From assembly GCA_034931985.1 (NCBI GenBank), contig JAYGHB010000003.1:91366-155365 (forward strand): a stretch of 64,000 nucleotides of DNA. The letters are read 5' to 3'. A model generated the notes under the pieces. It had not been told where the DNA came from, did not search any database, and worked only from the letters and a program-made list of their open reading frames with translations. Within the stretch, counting starts at the first letter, position 1, and each line of letters opens with the position of its first letter. Shown here one piece after another: positions 35,713 through 44,229 of the stretch. A program made the translations under genes and the position numbers. The DNA comes from Halotia wernerae (GTDB lineage Bacteria; Cyanobacteriota; Cyanobacteriia; Cyanobacteriales; Nostocaceae).

Positions 35713-37287
35713 ATGCTCAAAGTCATTAGGGTTGCCGCCATATCCCTCATCTCTATCTTGCTGGTAGCGACCTTTGGGTTTTTGTACATCGAATCAACTT
35801 GGGCGAAACCTGTATTCAGAACTCCCCAAGCAGCATTTATTCACGGCAGTATTGGTACTGAGTTAGCACCTCTACCAGTTATGCAAGTCTTGCCTGATTT
35901 ATTCCCCGATCAATTTCAGCCAGCAGGTAAAGAAGCCGGGGATTGGGTTGAGCAATTCGGATTTATCCACAGCAAACCGGGGGAAAACGAAGGATTGCCA
36001 GTAGGCTTTAGTGCTTCCAACTATCAACCACAATCGGGAAATCCCTCGCCTGTGAAGTTTGTGGGCTTTAGCTGTGCATTGTGTCACACATCCCAAATTA
36101 AAAGGTTTCCTGAAGATGAAGGTGTGATAGTTACGGGGATGGGGAGTACTTCGTTAGATTTGTTTGCTTGGGTAGATGCCTTCAAAACAGCAATTCTAGA
36201 CGAAAAGCGTTTGACTGTAGAAAACGTTGCCCAAGCTTATGAAACTAAATTCCAAAAACCATTAGGAATTTTAGAAAAAACCGTAGTTAGTTTTTGGTTA
36301 TCAACTGCTAGGGGTCAAATACAAGCTACACTTCCGAAATGGGATGCCCCCTATAGTGGCAAAGATTTAAGAAATTCTCAGTTAGAACCTATTGGCCCTG
36401 CTAGAACCCAACCTTTTAAAGAGTTGGTACACTTTGTCATGGATCGCCCCGCCGCTTTAGACAAGTCTTATTCCAAACTGCCCTCATTGTACGAACAAAA
36501 AAATCGTGACTGGGCGCAATATGATGGCAGTGTTAAAGACCGTCTCAGTCGCAGTGTACTTGCTGCGATCGCAGCAGGGGCAACTCCGAATAACTTAGTA
36601 GTGCCAGAAATTTCTCATAATGTCACCCAAGCTATTGAATATACACTGGATTTGAAAGGGCCTAAATATACGGAAGTATTTAAAGACCAAGGTATTCAGC
36701 TTGATTCCCAAAAAATAGCCCGTGGTCGTGGTGTATTTGTCCAAAATTGCGCTACCTGTCATGGTTATCGCAACTCTAAAGATGGCACTTGGGTAAAAGG
36801 AGAACTTCAAGGTTTAATTGCGCCCATAGAAGAAATTAAAACCGACTCCGAACGAGTTAACTATCGTTACTATCAAGAATTACCGGATGCTGTTGATAGT
36901 TTCTTCCCGGATAATCATCCTTTGAAGCCTAAACGAGAAAATCTCAGACCAGGGCCTTTAGGAAATACCAAAGGTTATATTAATGCTCCCATAGAAGCAG
37001 TTTTTGCTCGCGCTCCATATTTGCATAATGGCAGTGTTTTGACTTTAGCAGAGTTAATCAATCTCAAACCTCGTCGAGAGATTTTTTATCGTGGAGAAAA
37101 TCTTTATGATCCGGTTGATGTTGGTTTGGCTTCACCAACTGAGGCTGATGATCAACATTACTTTAAGTTTGATACTCGTGTTCAAGGTAATTCTAACAAA
37201 GGACATGATTATCCTTGGGCTTATCAAGAAGCTGGGTGGAATAAGGAGGATTTGGAAGATTTATTAGAGTATCTCAAGACACTCTAG
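35713..37287 (+). CDS. Di-heme c-type cytochrome (RoxA/CCP-like)
   Basis: About 524 residues from ATG 35713 (MLKVIRVAAISLISILLVATFGF), chosen because it follows the previous stop by 14 nt and begins with an export/anchor helix. Two heme c motifs are present: CALCH (Cys near 121) and CATCH (Cys near 346). The C-terminal APYLHNGSVLTLAELI is the signature of the di-heme cytochrome c peroxidase superfamily, which includes the rubber oxygenases RoxA and RoxB. It should act outside the cytoplasmic membrane, probably in redox chemistry on a hydrophobic substrate or as electron carrier. The assignment to a subfamily is uncertain. Confidence 0.8.
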   Translation: MLKVIRVAAISLISILLVATFGFLYIESTWAKPVFRTPQAAFIHGSIGTELAPLPVMQVLPDLFPDQFQPAGKEAGDWVEQFGFIHSKPGENEGLPVGFSASNYQPQSGNPSPVKFVGFSCALCHTSQIKRFPEDEGVIVTGMGSTSLDLFAWVDAFKTAILDEKRLTVENVAQAYETKFQKPLGILEKTVVSFWLSTARGQIQATLPKWDAPYSGKDLRNSQLEPIGPARTQPFKELVHFVMDRPAALDKSYSKLPSLYEQKNRDWAQYDGSVKDRLSRSVLAAIAAGATPNNLVVPEISHNVTQAIEYTLDLKGPKYTEVFKDQGIQLDSQKIARGRGVFVQNCATCHGYRNSKDGTWVKGELQGLIAPIEEIKTDSERVNYRYYQELPDAVDSFFPDNHPLKPKRENLRPGPLGNTKGYINAPIEAVFARAPYLHNGSVLTLAELINLKPRREIFYRGENLYDPVDVGLASPTEADDQHYFKFDTRVQGNSNKGHDYPWAYQEAGWNKEDLEDLLEYLKTL

Positions 37288-37297
37288 AATCTTTTCA

Positions 37298-37437
37298 TCT
37301 CTGTGTCTCTGCGGTTAAATAAATTCTTTTTAAACCACAGAGACGCGGAGGACACAGAGGAAAGAGATTATACAGCTAATATCAGGTTAATGAATCATAT
37401 CTTTTTTGTCTCACGCAAAGGTGCAAAGAATAACGCA
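37298..37437. repeat. Imperfect inverted dispersed repeat before the P450 gene
   Basis: CTCTGTGTCTCTGCGGTT at about 37298-37316 faces AACCACAGAGACGCGGAGG at about 37333-37352, and a CACGCAAAGG segment follows at about 37412. The open frame extends through this block to 37303, but it is repeat sequence, so the start of the P450 was set at 37438. Confidence 0.7.
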
Positions 37438-39360
37438 ATGGAAATAGTCAAATTTAAAAGAAGTATTTCCTTAGCAGAATTTGCTAATACTTTTTTACCT
37501 TTTGGAATTATATTAATTGCTGCTTTATTGGCTGCGGAGTTTAGTCCAAATTTGAATTTGCACCGCGCAATTTATGCTTTTTGGGCTAGTACTTTGCTAT
37601 TAATTCCGGCAATTTATTTATATATTTCGCTGGGGAAGTTAGCTAAGAGTAACAATTATTGGTTGTTGCTATGGACTTTTAGCTTTGTAGCTTATTTAGT
37701 GCATTTATTTTATGAGGTGTTTGTAATTTCTGGCAATGTCAAAGAAACTTTTGTTGCTGGTGGAACTGCGATCGCTACTGTTAAATTAATTCTCGGCTTC
37801 TGGTGGGGATTAGATATCGCTTTAGCATGGTTTGGTGATTCTTCAGCGAAATGGATACAAATCGAAAGAATCGGTATCAATATTTATGTTGGTTTGAGCT
37901 TTCTAATTGTCAATTTGATTTTTCAAGAAGGATTGGCTCGTACCTTAGGCGTGATCTTAGCGATCGCAATTGTGGTAGCTTTATTGGTGCGATCGCAAGA
38001 TCCTTTAAATAACCAAAATATTGAAGATTTACCACCTGGTTCTTTTGGTTTGCCTTTAATAGGAGAAACTATTGCTCTAGCTTGGGATAATCATAAATTC
38101 TACCGCGATCGTTTGCAAAAGTATGGTTCAGTCTTTAAAACTCATCTATTTGGCAAACCTGTTATTGCTTTTATTGGGCCGGAGGCTTTTACCTTTTTTC
38201 TTGACCAGAAATATTTTACCCGTGAAAAAGCCAATCCCCAGCCGATTCAGGAATTATTGGATTGGGAATCTTTACCGTTATTGGATGGCGAACAACATCG
38301 CGATCGCAAAAATCTGATTCTCCAGGCTTTTACACCCCAGGCTTTTGACAAATATATTCCTCTGATCGAAGAGGTTGCTACTTATTACCTCAAGCAATGG
38401 GAACAGTTAGGTAGTTTTGCCTGGATACCTGAATACCGCAAACTCAGCGCTTCTTTGACTAATGCTTTATTTACTGGAGGAGTGCCGGGGCCAACAAGTG
38501 AAGCAGTAGGGGAAATTATTGAAACCTTTGTTAAAGGTTTTACCTCTGTACCCATCAACTTACGTTGGAATGGCTACGGAAAAGCGCTACAGAGTCGGGA
38601 CAAATTGCTGGCTTTAATTGATAAGGCGATCGCCCACCATCGTCACCAACCTCAGCAAGATATGCTGGGCATTCTTTTACAAACCCGTCGTGAAGATGGT
38701 AGCAGTCTTACTGATGAACAATTACGCCGTGAAGTACTACATTTGTTCTTTGCGGCTTATGGAGGTATTTATATCTCCTTAACTTTTCTGTCGATGACTT
38801 TGGCTCAACATCCAGAAATGATGATGCGTGCCAGAGAAGAAGTTAATGCACACGTTCCTGATGGCTCTTTGAATATGGAGCGATTACAGGATTTGGTGTA
38901 TCTCAAAAAAATTGCTTACGAAATTCGCCGCTTTTATCCTATCAATGCTGCTACTTTTTTCGCCCAGGCAAAGCAGGAGTGTGAATTTCAAAACTACCGT
39001 ATACCTAAAGGTTGGGGCGCAGTCGGCGGGATTCATACCACTATGCATCTACCTCAAGTTTTTCCTCAGCCGGAACAATTCAAACCCTGTCGCTTTGCTC
39101 CAGAACAGTTTGCAGCTTTACCAGAAAACAGCTATGTACCGCACGGTGGCGGCGCTCCAGATAGTCACCGCTGTCCTGGAGAAGACTTGATCACGGTACT
39201 AATCAAAGTCATAGCTGTGCATTTGCTACGTAAGTATAACTGGGAACTACCACCACAGAATTTGGAATTGAATTGTAACTTGTTTCCTATTCCCCAGGAT
39301 GGGTTGAAGGTAAATTTTGGCTTGAATAAGGAATTACTTGAGAGGAAAGCAGTGTCATGA
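37438..39360 (+). CDS. Cytochrome P450 with N-terminal membrane domain
   Basis: About 640 residues from ATG 37438 (MEIVKFKRSISLAEF). Residues 10-190 contain five or six hydrophobic helices, unlike ordinary bacterial P450s. The P450 domain starts at about 195 (LPPGSFGLPLIGETIAL). Residues YEIRR (about 494-498) are the ExxR motif, and PHGGGAPDSHRCPGED holds the heme-ligating Cys (about 579). That GGG...HRCPGE heme loop resembles CYP152 peroxygenases. The I-helix reads FFAAYGGIYISLTF, without the acid-alcohol pair that activates O2. It overlaps the next gene by 4 nt (ATGA). The reaction is unknown. Confidence 0.9.
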   Translation: MEIVKFKRSISLAEFANTFLPFGIILIAALLAAEFSPNLNLHRAIYAFWASTLLLIPAIYLYISLGKLAKSNNYWLLLWTFSFVAYLVHLFYEVFVISGNVKETFVAGGTAIATVKLILGFWWGLDIALAWFGDSSAKWIQIERIGINIYVGLSFLIVNLIFQEGLARTLGVILAIAIVVALLVRSQDPLNNQNIEDLPPGSFGLPLIGETIALAWDNHKFYRDRLQKYGSVFKTHLFGKPVIAFIGPEAFTFFLDQKYFTREKANPQPIQELLDWESLPLLDGEQHRDRKNLILQAFTPQAFDKYIPLIEEVATYYLKQWEQLGSFAWIPEYRKLSASLTNALFTGGVPGPTSEAVGEIIETFVKGFTSVPINLRWNGYGKALQSRDKLLALIDKAIAHHRHQPQQDMLGILLQTRREDGSSLTDEQLRREVLHLFFAAYGGIYISLTFLSMTLAQHPEMMMRAREEVNAHVPDGSLNMERLQDLVYLKKIAYEIRRFYPINAATFFAQAKQECEFQNYRIPKGWGAVGGIHTTMHLPQVFPQPEQFKPCRFAPEQFAALPENSYVPHGGGAPDSHRCPGEDLITVLIKVIAVHLLRKYNWELPPQNLELNCNLFPIPQDGLKVNFGLNKELLERKAVS

Positions 39361-40289
39361 ATATCTTGATTTGGCTAATCGCCATTGTCTTATTAGTGTA
39401 TGTATTTGTAGTGGCAAATTCCGCACGGTTGTTGATTAAACCCAAGCGGCAAAAACTCTGGACTAATCCTAAAGAAGAACTAGGGTTAGGCTACGAAGAT
39501 GTAGAGTTTCCGGCTCAAGATGGCATTATGCTGAGTGGCTGGTTTATTCCGGCAACCCAAATGCCAGCAGCAACTGTGATTATGGTACACGGCTGGCCTT
39601 GGAATCGCATCGGCACTAAAGCCAACGACTTCTTAGGAGATTTACCTGGGAGTAAGCCGATTAACTTATTGCCGTTTGCCAAAGCCTTACGCGATCGCAA
39701 CTATAATGTGTTGATGTTTGACCTCCGCAATCATGGTCAAAGCAGTGCCAAGATTCCCCTAACCTCCGGCTGGTTAGAAAAACGTGATTTATTAGGAGCC
39801 ATCCGTTACGCCAAGAGTCGCAACGAAGTAGACCCCAATCGCATCGGTACTATTGGGTTTTCTATGGGAGGCAACACTGTAGTATTCACTCTTCCCCATA
39901 GTACAGATATTAAAGCTGCCGTTGCCGTGCAACCGAATACCTCAGCAGTTTTTGGACAACGCTATCGCGCCGATAAGTTCGGCCCCCTCGCTCAATTATT
40001 TGGGTCATCGGTGGAAATACTTTATCGTTTATCAGGCGGGCCAAGTACTGCTTTTATCGAACCTGCATTAGAAGCAGCTGGCTCTGGTGATATCCCAGTG
40101 CTTTATGTGCAAGGTACAGGCGATAAATGGGGCAGTGTTGCTGATGTTGCCAATATGGTGGCATCCACACCCAACGCTGTAGAGCCGTTATATCCTGAAA
40201 CCGATCACCGCTTTGGTGGCTATCAATACGTCATCGATCAGCCGGATCAAGTACTCGCCTTTTTTGATCAATATTTGGGTAATTTATGA
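39357..40289 (+). CDS. Alpha/beta hydrolase, membrane-anchored
   Basis: 310 residues. The first residues (MNILIWLIAIVLLVYVFVVANSARL) form a membrane anchor. Motifs: VHGWPWNR oxyanion region, FDLRNHGQS, nucleophile elbow GFSMGG (Ser near 172), and late acid/His residues in VQGTGDKWG and ETDHRFGG. Its ATG overlaps the P450 stop (ATGA), so it is probably translationally coupled and hydrolyses an ester or lactone made in the same pathway. The substrate is unknown. Confidence 0.88.
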   Translation: MNILIWLIAIVLLVYVFVVANSARLLIKPKRQKLWTNPKEELGLGYEDVEFPAQDGIMLSGWFIPATQMPAATVIMVHGWPWNRIGTKANDFLGDLPGSKPINLLPFAKALRDRNYNVLMFDLRNHGQSSAKIPLTSGWLEKRDLLGAIRYAKSRNEVDPNRIGTIGFSMGGNTVVFTLPHSTDIKAAVAVQPNTSAVFGQRYRADKFGPLAQLFGSSVEILYRLSGGPSTAFIEPALEAAGSGDIPVLYVQGTGDKWGSVADVANMVASTPNAVEPLYPETDHRFGGYQYVIDQPDQVLAFFDQYLGNL

Positions 40290-40489
40290 TACAGCATTTC
40301 ATTAATTCGTAGTGAATTAAATTTGACAAAACTCTGCGTCACTTTGCGTTTAAAAGGTAGTGTTTTGAAACGCAGAGGTACGCAGCGAAAAGTGTGGTCT
40401 TGGGGGTTTCCCCCATGAACAACTTTTCAAGACAAAGGTTGGCGCAAAGGTACGCAAAGGTTCATGACCATCACAGCCAAGGGTTAAAA
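40290..40489. repeat. Intergenic repeat block
   Basis: Opposed repeat copies (CTCTGCGTCACTTTGCGTTT at about 40327-40350 and AAACGCAGAGGTACGCAGCG at about 40369-40388) and GGCGCAAAGGTACGCAAAGG at about 40441-40460. No gene; the open frame through it is repeat sequence upstream of the metallo-hydrolase ATG. Confidence 0.7.
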
Positions 40490-41320
40490 ATGCGGATTCA
40501 CGCTGTTCAAAGTGGACTTGTAACCATCAAAACCTGCCAGTGCTACGGCAAAGGTCATGGTGCTATGCGTCTGGTCAATACTATTCTTGACCGCAATTGG
40601 ACTGAGCCTTTACCGATTTATAGCTGGGCAATTGAGCATCCTGAAGGAATTATCTTAATTGATACAGGTGAAACCGCCCGCACCTTGGAACCAGGTTACT
40701 TTCCTTGGTGGAATCCTTACTTTCAATTCAGTATTAAACCCTGTTTGCAACCGGAAGATGAGGTAAATTTTCGGTTGCGTGCCTTGGGTATAGAACCAAA
40801 TGATGTCCGCTGGGTAATTCTTACTCATCTACATACAGACCATATAGGCGGTTTACATCATTTTCCTAATGCAGAAATTATCATTTCTCGTAGAGAGTAT
40901 GAGCTAACTAATGGTTGGAGTGGACAGTTAAGAGGTTATTTGACCCAGCGTTGGCCAGAGTGGTTAGCTCCTACCTTAATAGATTATGAACCCCGGTCTA
41001 TTGGGTCTTTTTTGGAGAGTTTCACCCTCACCAAGGCTGGAGATGTCCGCTTAATTCCTACAGAAGGTCACACTGGCGGACATTTATCAGTTTTATTACA
41101 AATTGATGGACTTTCTTTATTTTTTGCTGGTGATGCTTCTTACACTCAACAACTGATGTTGGATCAGATTGTTGATGGTGTTGCTCAAGATGAAAACAAA
41201 TCCCGCCAGACTTTGAAGCGAGTTTTGCAGTACGTACAAGAATTTCCCACGGTTTATCTTCCTAGTCACGATTCTGGTGCAGCTAAGAGATTAGCAGCAC
41301 GAACTATTGTTTCAGTTTAA
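40490..41320 (+). CDS. Metallo-beta-lactamase-fold hydrolase (lactonase-like)
   Basis: About 276 residues from ATG 40490 (MRIHAVQSGLV); upstream codons are repeat-derived. The metal site is complete: LTHLHTDHIGG (HxHxDH), a following His in TEGHTGGH, the bridging Asp in FAGDASY and a C-terminal His in LPSHDSGA. The arrangement PIYSWAIEHPEGIILIDTGE resembles N-acyl-homoserine-lactone lactonases and related small-molecule lactonases. It is the eighth gene of the co-directional cluster and 20 nt before the glycosidase, so probably acts on the same chemistry. Confidence 0.88.
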   Translation: MRIHAVQSGLVTIKTCQCYGKGHGAMRLVNTILDRNWTEPLPIYSWAIEHPEGIILIDTGETARTLEPGYFPWWNPYFQFSIKPCLQPEDEVNFRLRALGIEPNDVRWVILTHLHTDHIGGLHHFPNAEIIISRREYELTNGWSGQLRGYLTQRWPEWLAPTLIDYEPRSIGSFLESFTLTKAGDVRLIPTEGHTGGHLSVLLQIDGLSLFFAGDASYTQQLMLDQIVDGVAQDENKSRQTLKRVLQYVQEFPTVYLPSHDSGAAKRLAARTIVSV

Positions 41321-41340
41321 TCCTCAAAGGAGTTACCCAA

Positions 41341-43557
41341 ATGACAAACACACCAATCAGCGATCGCCTCTCACCCTTACCTGAATCATTTATGTTTGGT
41401 GTAGCCACGGCTGACCACCAATGCGAAGCCTACGATTCTCGCTATGAAGACATTCGGGATGTCTGGGAACGTCGCCGCGCTCTGACAATTAGGGGTGAAG
41501 CCACTGATTTTTGGCATCGCTATGCCGAAGATATTGCCCTCGCACAGTCTCTTGGTTGCAAGATGTTCCGCTTTTCTATTGCTTGGTCGCGGGTAGAACC
41601 TCAACCTGGCCAATTCAATGAGGAAGCTTTTGAACACTACCGTCAAGTGATCGAAACCATTCGATCGCACAATATGGAACCAATGGCCACCCTACACCAT
41701 TTCACCCATCCCATCCATGTAGAGGCACGAGGTGGTTTAACTAGCCCAGAATTTCCGTCAATTTTCGCCAGCTATGCCAAAGAAGTTGCTCAACGTTTGG
41801 GCCATTTGGTGCGCTACTGGATTAGCTTTAACGAACCCAGTCAACTGATCTACGGCTATGTCAAACCTTGGTGGGAGAGATCTTACTTTATGCCACCCGG
41901 TTTAGACCGAGGCGCTACTATTGCCGAGCAAATGACCGCAGTCGAAAAGCTAATGCAGAATTTGTTTTTGGCACACACTAGAGCTAGAACGATTCTCAAG
42001 CAGGCTAACCCAGATGCCCAAGTAGGGGCAAATCCCATGCTGTTGGGTCTACCCCTGTGGTTGCAAAAACTAGTTGATCGCAATGTTACTAATCTCCGTC
42101 GTCCCGAAGACTTCGTTGCCCAAGGAAAACGTTTCAGTGAACGGACTTTATTGGAAAAAGGACAGGTAGATCTAGTAATTGCTACCTTGACTATGACACC
42201 AGATCGAGACCAGCAAGTGGCTTTCTCTGAGACTTACTATCAGGCGGGTCAATTTCTTTTGGTGAAATCAGCCAGCACCATTCAGCGACTTGAAGATTTA
42301 GACCGCAAACCTATAGCAGTAGTTAAAAGTACTACCGCCGAGTCTGCCATCAATTACTTGATTCCCGCAGCCGATGTGAAAGTGGTAGATAACTATGATG
42401 ATGCTCTGAGGGCGTTAGACTATGAACAAATCAGCGCCATCCTCGCTGATGACACGATTTTGTTAGGAACTGCAAACCAGCATCCGGGACAGTATCGGCT
42501 CGTGGGCAAAAATGGTGAGGGGCTGACTGAAGAAAACTACGCTGCGGCTGTAGCTAAAGGCGATCGCGAGTTACTCAATGCTGTAGATATAGCAGTGCGA
42601 AACTTCAAAGAATCTGGTGCTTGGGCTGCCAGCTACGCCCGTTACTTCCCTGGTCAACCTGTGCCAGAACCGCCCCGCATTGGCAGACGATCAACTCTAG
42701 CTGACATCACAAACCAAGCTGTGGGACAACAATCTCACCAGCCTTTACCTAAGCCGCTGCTGCGTGGCATTCAAGACCGAGGTTATTTGATTGTGGCTGT
42801 TAAAGATAATGTGCCTGGATTTGGTTATCGTGACCCTAAAACAGGTGAATTTAGTGGTTTAGAAATCGATTTAGCTCGTGCTGTAGCTCAGCAAATTTTC
42901 GGTGATCCTAGTAAAGTAAAATTTCAAGCGGTGGCGACTCAAGAACGTCTGCCAGTATTGCGATCGCTGGTACGAATTTTTGACCCCATATTTAAGATTT
43001 TCAGCGCCCTCTCCTCATCGCTGACCAGTAATTGGTGGCATCTTGGCATGGCTGGAAAACTGCCAACATTTCTCTGTCCTCAAGAATGCGTCGGTCAGCA
43101 GGATTTTGTGGGATTTGATTACTACTGGGGCATCAGCAATTTGCGACTTAACCGCATTCAGCAGTTAATGGATGCAGCTTTCGGACGTTTCAGTAATGCG
43201 CCAGTTTGGTCTGGGGTACTATACGATATGCTCAAGTTCCATGCTCAGTTGTTTCCTGGCAAGGAAATTTTGATTGTTGAGAACGGCTGTGTTGATGTAG
43301 CAGATAAGGTGGTCAAACGTGAGGAGTACATTCGTCAGCATATTCAGCAGGTGCAGCGCGCTCGTCAAGACGGTGTAAATGTGGTGGGTTATGTTTCTTG
43401 GTGTATCACTTCTAACCGTGAATGGGGTCTGAAGTTTGGCCCTGATAGCGATTTTGGCTTGTACCACGTTGACTTAGATCATGACCCAGAATTAAAGCGT
43501 CAGCCTAGTGCTGCGGCAACTGTGTATCGAGAGATTATCAAAAAAGGTAGTGTATAA
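41341..43557 (+). CDS. GH1 glycosidase interrupted by a permuted solute-binding-protein domain
   Basis: 738 residues, with AAAGGAG before the ATG. GH1 parts: residues 1-255 (FGVATADHQCEAY, FRFSIAWSRVEP, acid/base Glu165 in SFNEPSQ) and about 546-738 (DFVGFDYYW, nucleophile Glu647 in ILIVENGC, VVGYVSWCITSNREW). Between them, about 262-545 is a SBP_bac_3-type amino-acid/solute-binding domain in permuted order: first its second half (GQVDLVIATLTMTPDRDQQVAFS at 274-296, to about 440), then a Pro-rich linker, then its first half (RGYLIVAVKDNVPGFGYRD at 480-498, SGLEIDLARAVAQQI, ATQERLPVL). No signal peptide. The frame is uninterrupted and both glutamates remain, so it may be an active, ligand-controlled glycosidase; that is inference. 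Confidence 0.85.
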   Translation: MTNTPISDRLSPLPESFMFGVATADHQCEAYDSRYEDIRDVWERRRALTIRGEATDFWHRYAEDIALAQSLGCKMFRFSIAWSRVEPQPGQFNEEAFEHYRQVIETIRSHNMEPMATLHHFTHPIHVEARGGLTSPEFPSIFASYAKEVAQRLGHLVRYWISFNEPSQLIYGYVKPWWERSYFMPPGLDRGATIAEQMTAVEKLMQNLFLAHTRARTILKQANPDAQVGANPMLLGLPLWLQKLVDRNVTNLRRPEDFVAQGKRFSERTLLEKGQVDLVIATLTMTPDRDQQVAFSETYYQAGQFLLVKSASTIQRLEDLDRKPIAVVKSTTAESAINYLIPAADVKVVDNYDDALRALDYEQISAILADDTILLGTANQHPGQYRLVGKNGEGLTEENYAAAVAKGDRELLNAVDIAVRNFKESGAWAASYARYFPGQPVPEPPRIGRRSTLADITNQAVGQQSHQPLPKPLLRGIQDRGYLIVAVKDNVPGFGYRDPKTGEFSGLEIDLARAVAQQIFGDPSKVKFQAVATQERLPVLRSLVRIFDPIFKIFSALSSSLTSNWWHLGMAGKLPTFLCPQECVGQQDFVGFDYYWGISNLRLNRIQQLMDAAFGRFSNAPVWSGVLYDMLKFHAQLFPGKEILIVENGCVDVADKVVKREEYIRQHIQQVQRARQDGVNVVGYVSWCITSNREWGLKFGPDSDFGLYHVDLDHDPELKRQPSAAATVYREIIKKGSV

Positions 43558-43583
43558 TTTGTAATCAAGAAAGTCAGATTTTT

Positions 43584-43666
43584 AGGACTTACGCAGAAGT
43601 AATGGAAAAACTAATCACACAAGACACAGAAAAATGAGGGTTTGAGAGATTCTTTGCGTAAGTCTT
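43584..43666. mobile_element. MITE-like element
   Basis: An 83-bp non-coding segment bounded by 12-bp terminal inverted repeats AGGACTTACGCA (43584-43595) and TGCGTAAGTCTT (43655-43666), one mismatch. GGACTTACGCA ends are common in cyanobacterial insertion sequences and their miniature derivatives. No transposase inside. It lies right after the glycosidase and marks the 3' border of the cluster. Confidence 0.65.
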
Positions 43667-43840
43667 TTGCTATTGCGATAATTTTTTGAGTACATTTTGT
43701 ACCTCATCTACAAAAGTAAAACCTCAGTATAAATGTATTGTATGTTAAATAGGATTGCTGTATAAGCGAGTTTTAGCTAATGCAAACAATTTATGGGAAT
43801 TTGATTATTGTGCAGAAAGATATTGCAGTTTACAATTATA

Positions 43841-44032
43841 ATGAGCAGCCAAATTTATCCAACTCCAGAGCAGACAATAACCTGTTTTATTTTTTGTCAA
43901 AATCTTACAAGTTTGTTTTTGCCTATTTTTATAGTCCGAATTGATGAACGCACTAGCAACATTTACATTCTGGCTGGAGAGGAAACGGGTATATTAATCA
44001 CACGCGATGGCAGATGGAGATACGAAGAATGA
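43841..44032 (+). CDS. DUF6888-type small protein
   Basis: 63 residues from ATG 43841 (MSSQIYPTPEQTI). Conserved pattern CFIFCQNLTSLFLPIFIVRIDERTSNIYILAGEE ending in ...GRWRYEE is that of DUF6888. Its stop overlaps the next start (ATGA). The two families usually occur together, which suggests a small toxin-antitoxin-like or otherwise paired module; function is not established. Confidence 0.7.
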   Translation: MSSQIYPTPEQTITCFIFCQNLTSLFLPIFIVRIDERTSNIYILAGEETGILITRDGRWRYEE

Positions 44033-44229
44033 CAAAACCCAACTTTGCAGCAATGAGGAAGTCAGAATTAAAGACTTATCTGTTAAAATATCGCAACGAT
44101 ACTGAAGCTTTTCACGCTTTGATGGATAAAATTGCATCTGAACCCAATCAGACGTTTTATACAGTTGAGGAAGCAGGAACGCTACAGAAAATAATTGAAG
44201 ATAGACGACGCTTGAAAGGAAATAGCTAG
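44029..44229 (+). CDS. DUF6887-type small protein
   Basis: 66 residues from ATG 44029 (MTKPNFAAMRKSELKTYLL), which overlaps the preceding stop by 4 nt. The KSELKTYLLKYRNDTEAFHALMDKI pattern fits DUF6887, partner of DUF6888. It is helical and charged. Function unknown; co-translation with the preceding gene is likely. Confidence 0.7.
   Translation: MTKPNFAAMRKSELKTYLLKYRNDTEAFHALMDKIASEPNQTFYTVEEAGTLQKIIEDRRRLKGNS

Noticed and set aside
41341..43557. Assembly chimera as the explanation for the glycosidase/binding-domain mix
   Set aside because: One frame runs across both junctions with no stop, both halves of the binding domain are complete and the break is at a natural junction. Read data would still be needed to exclude it fully.
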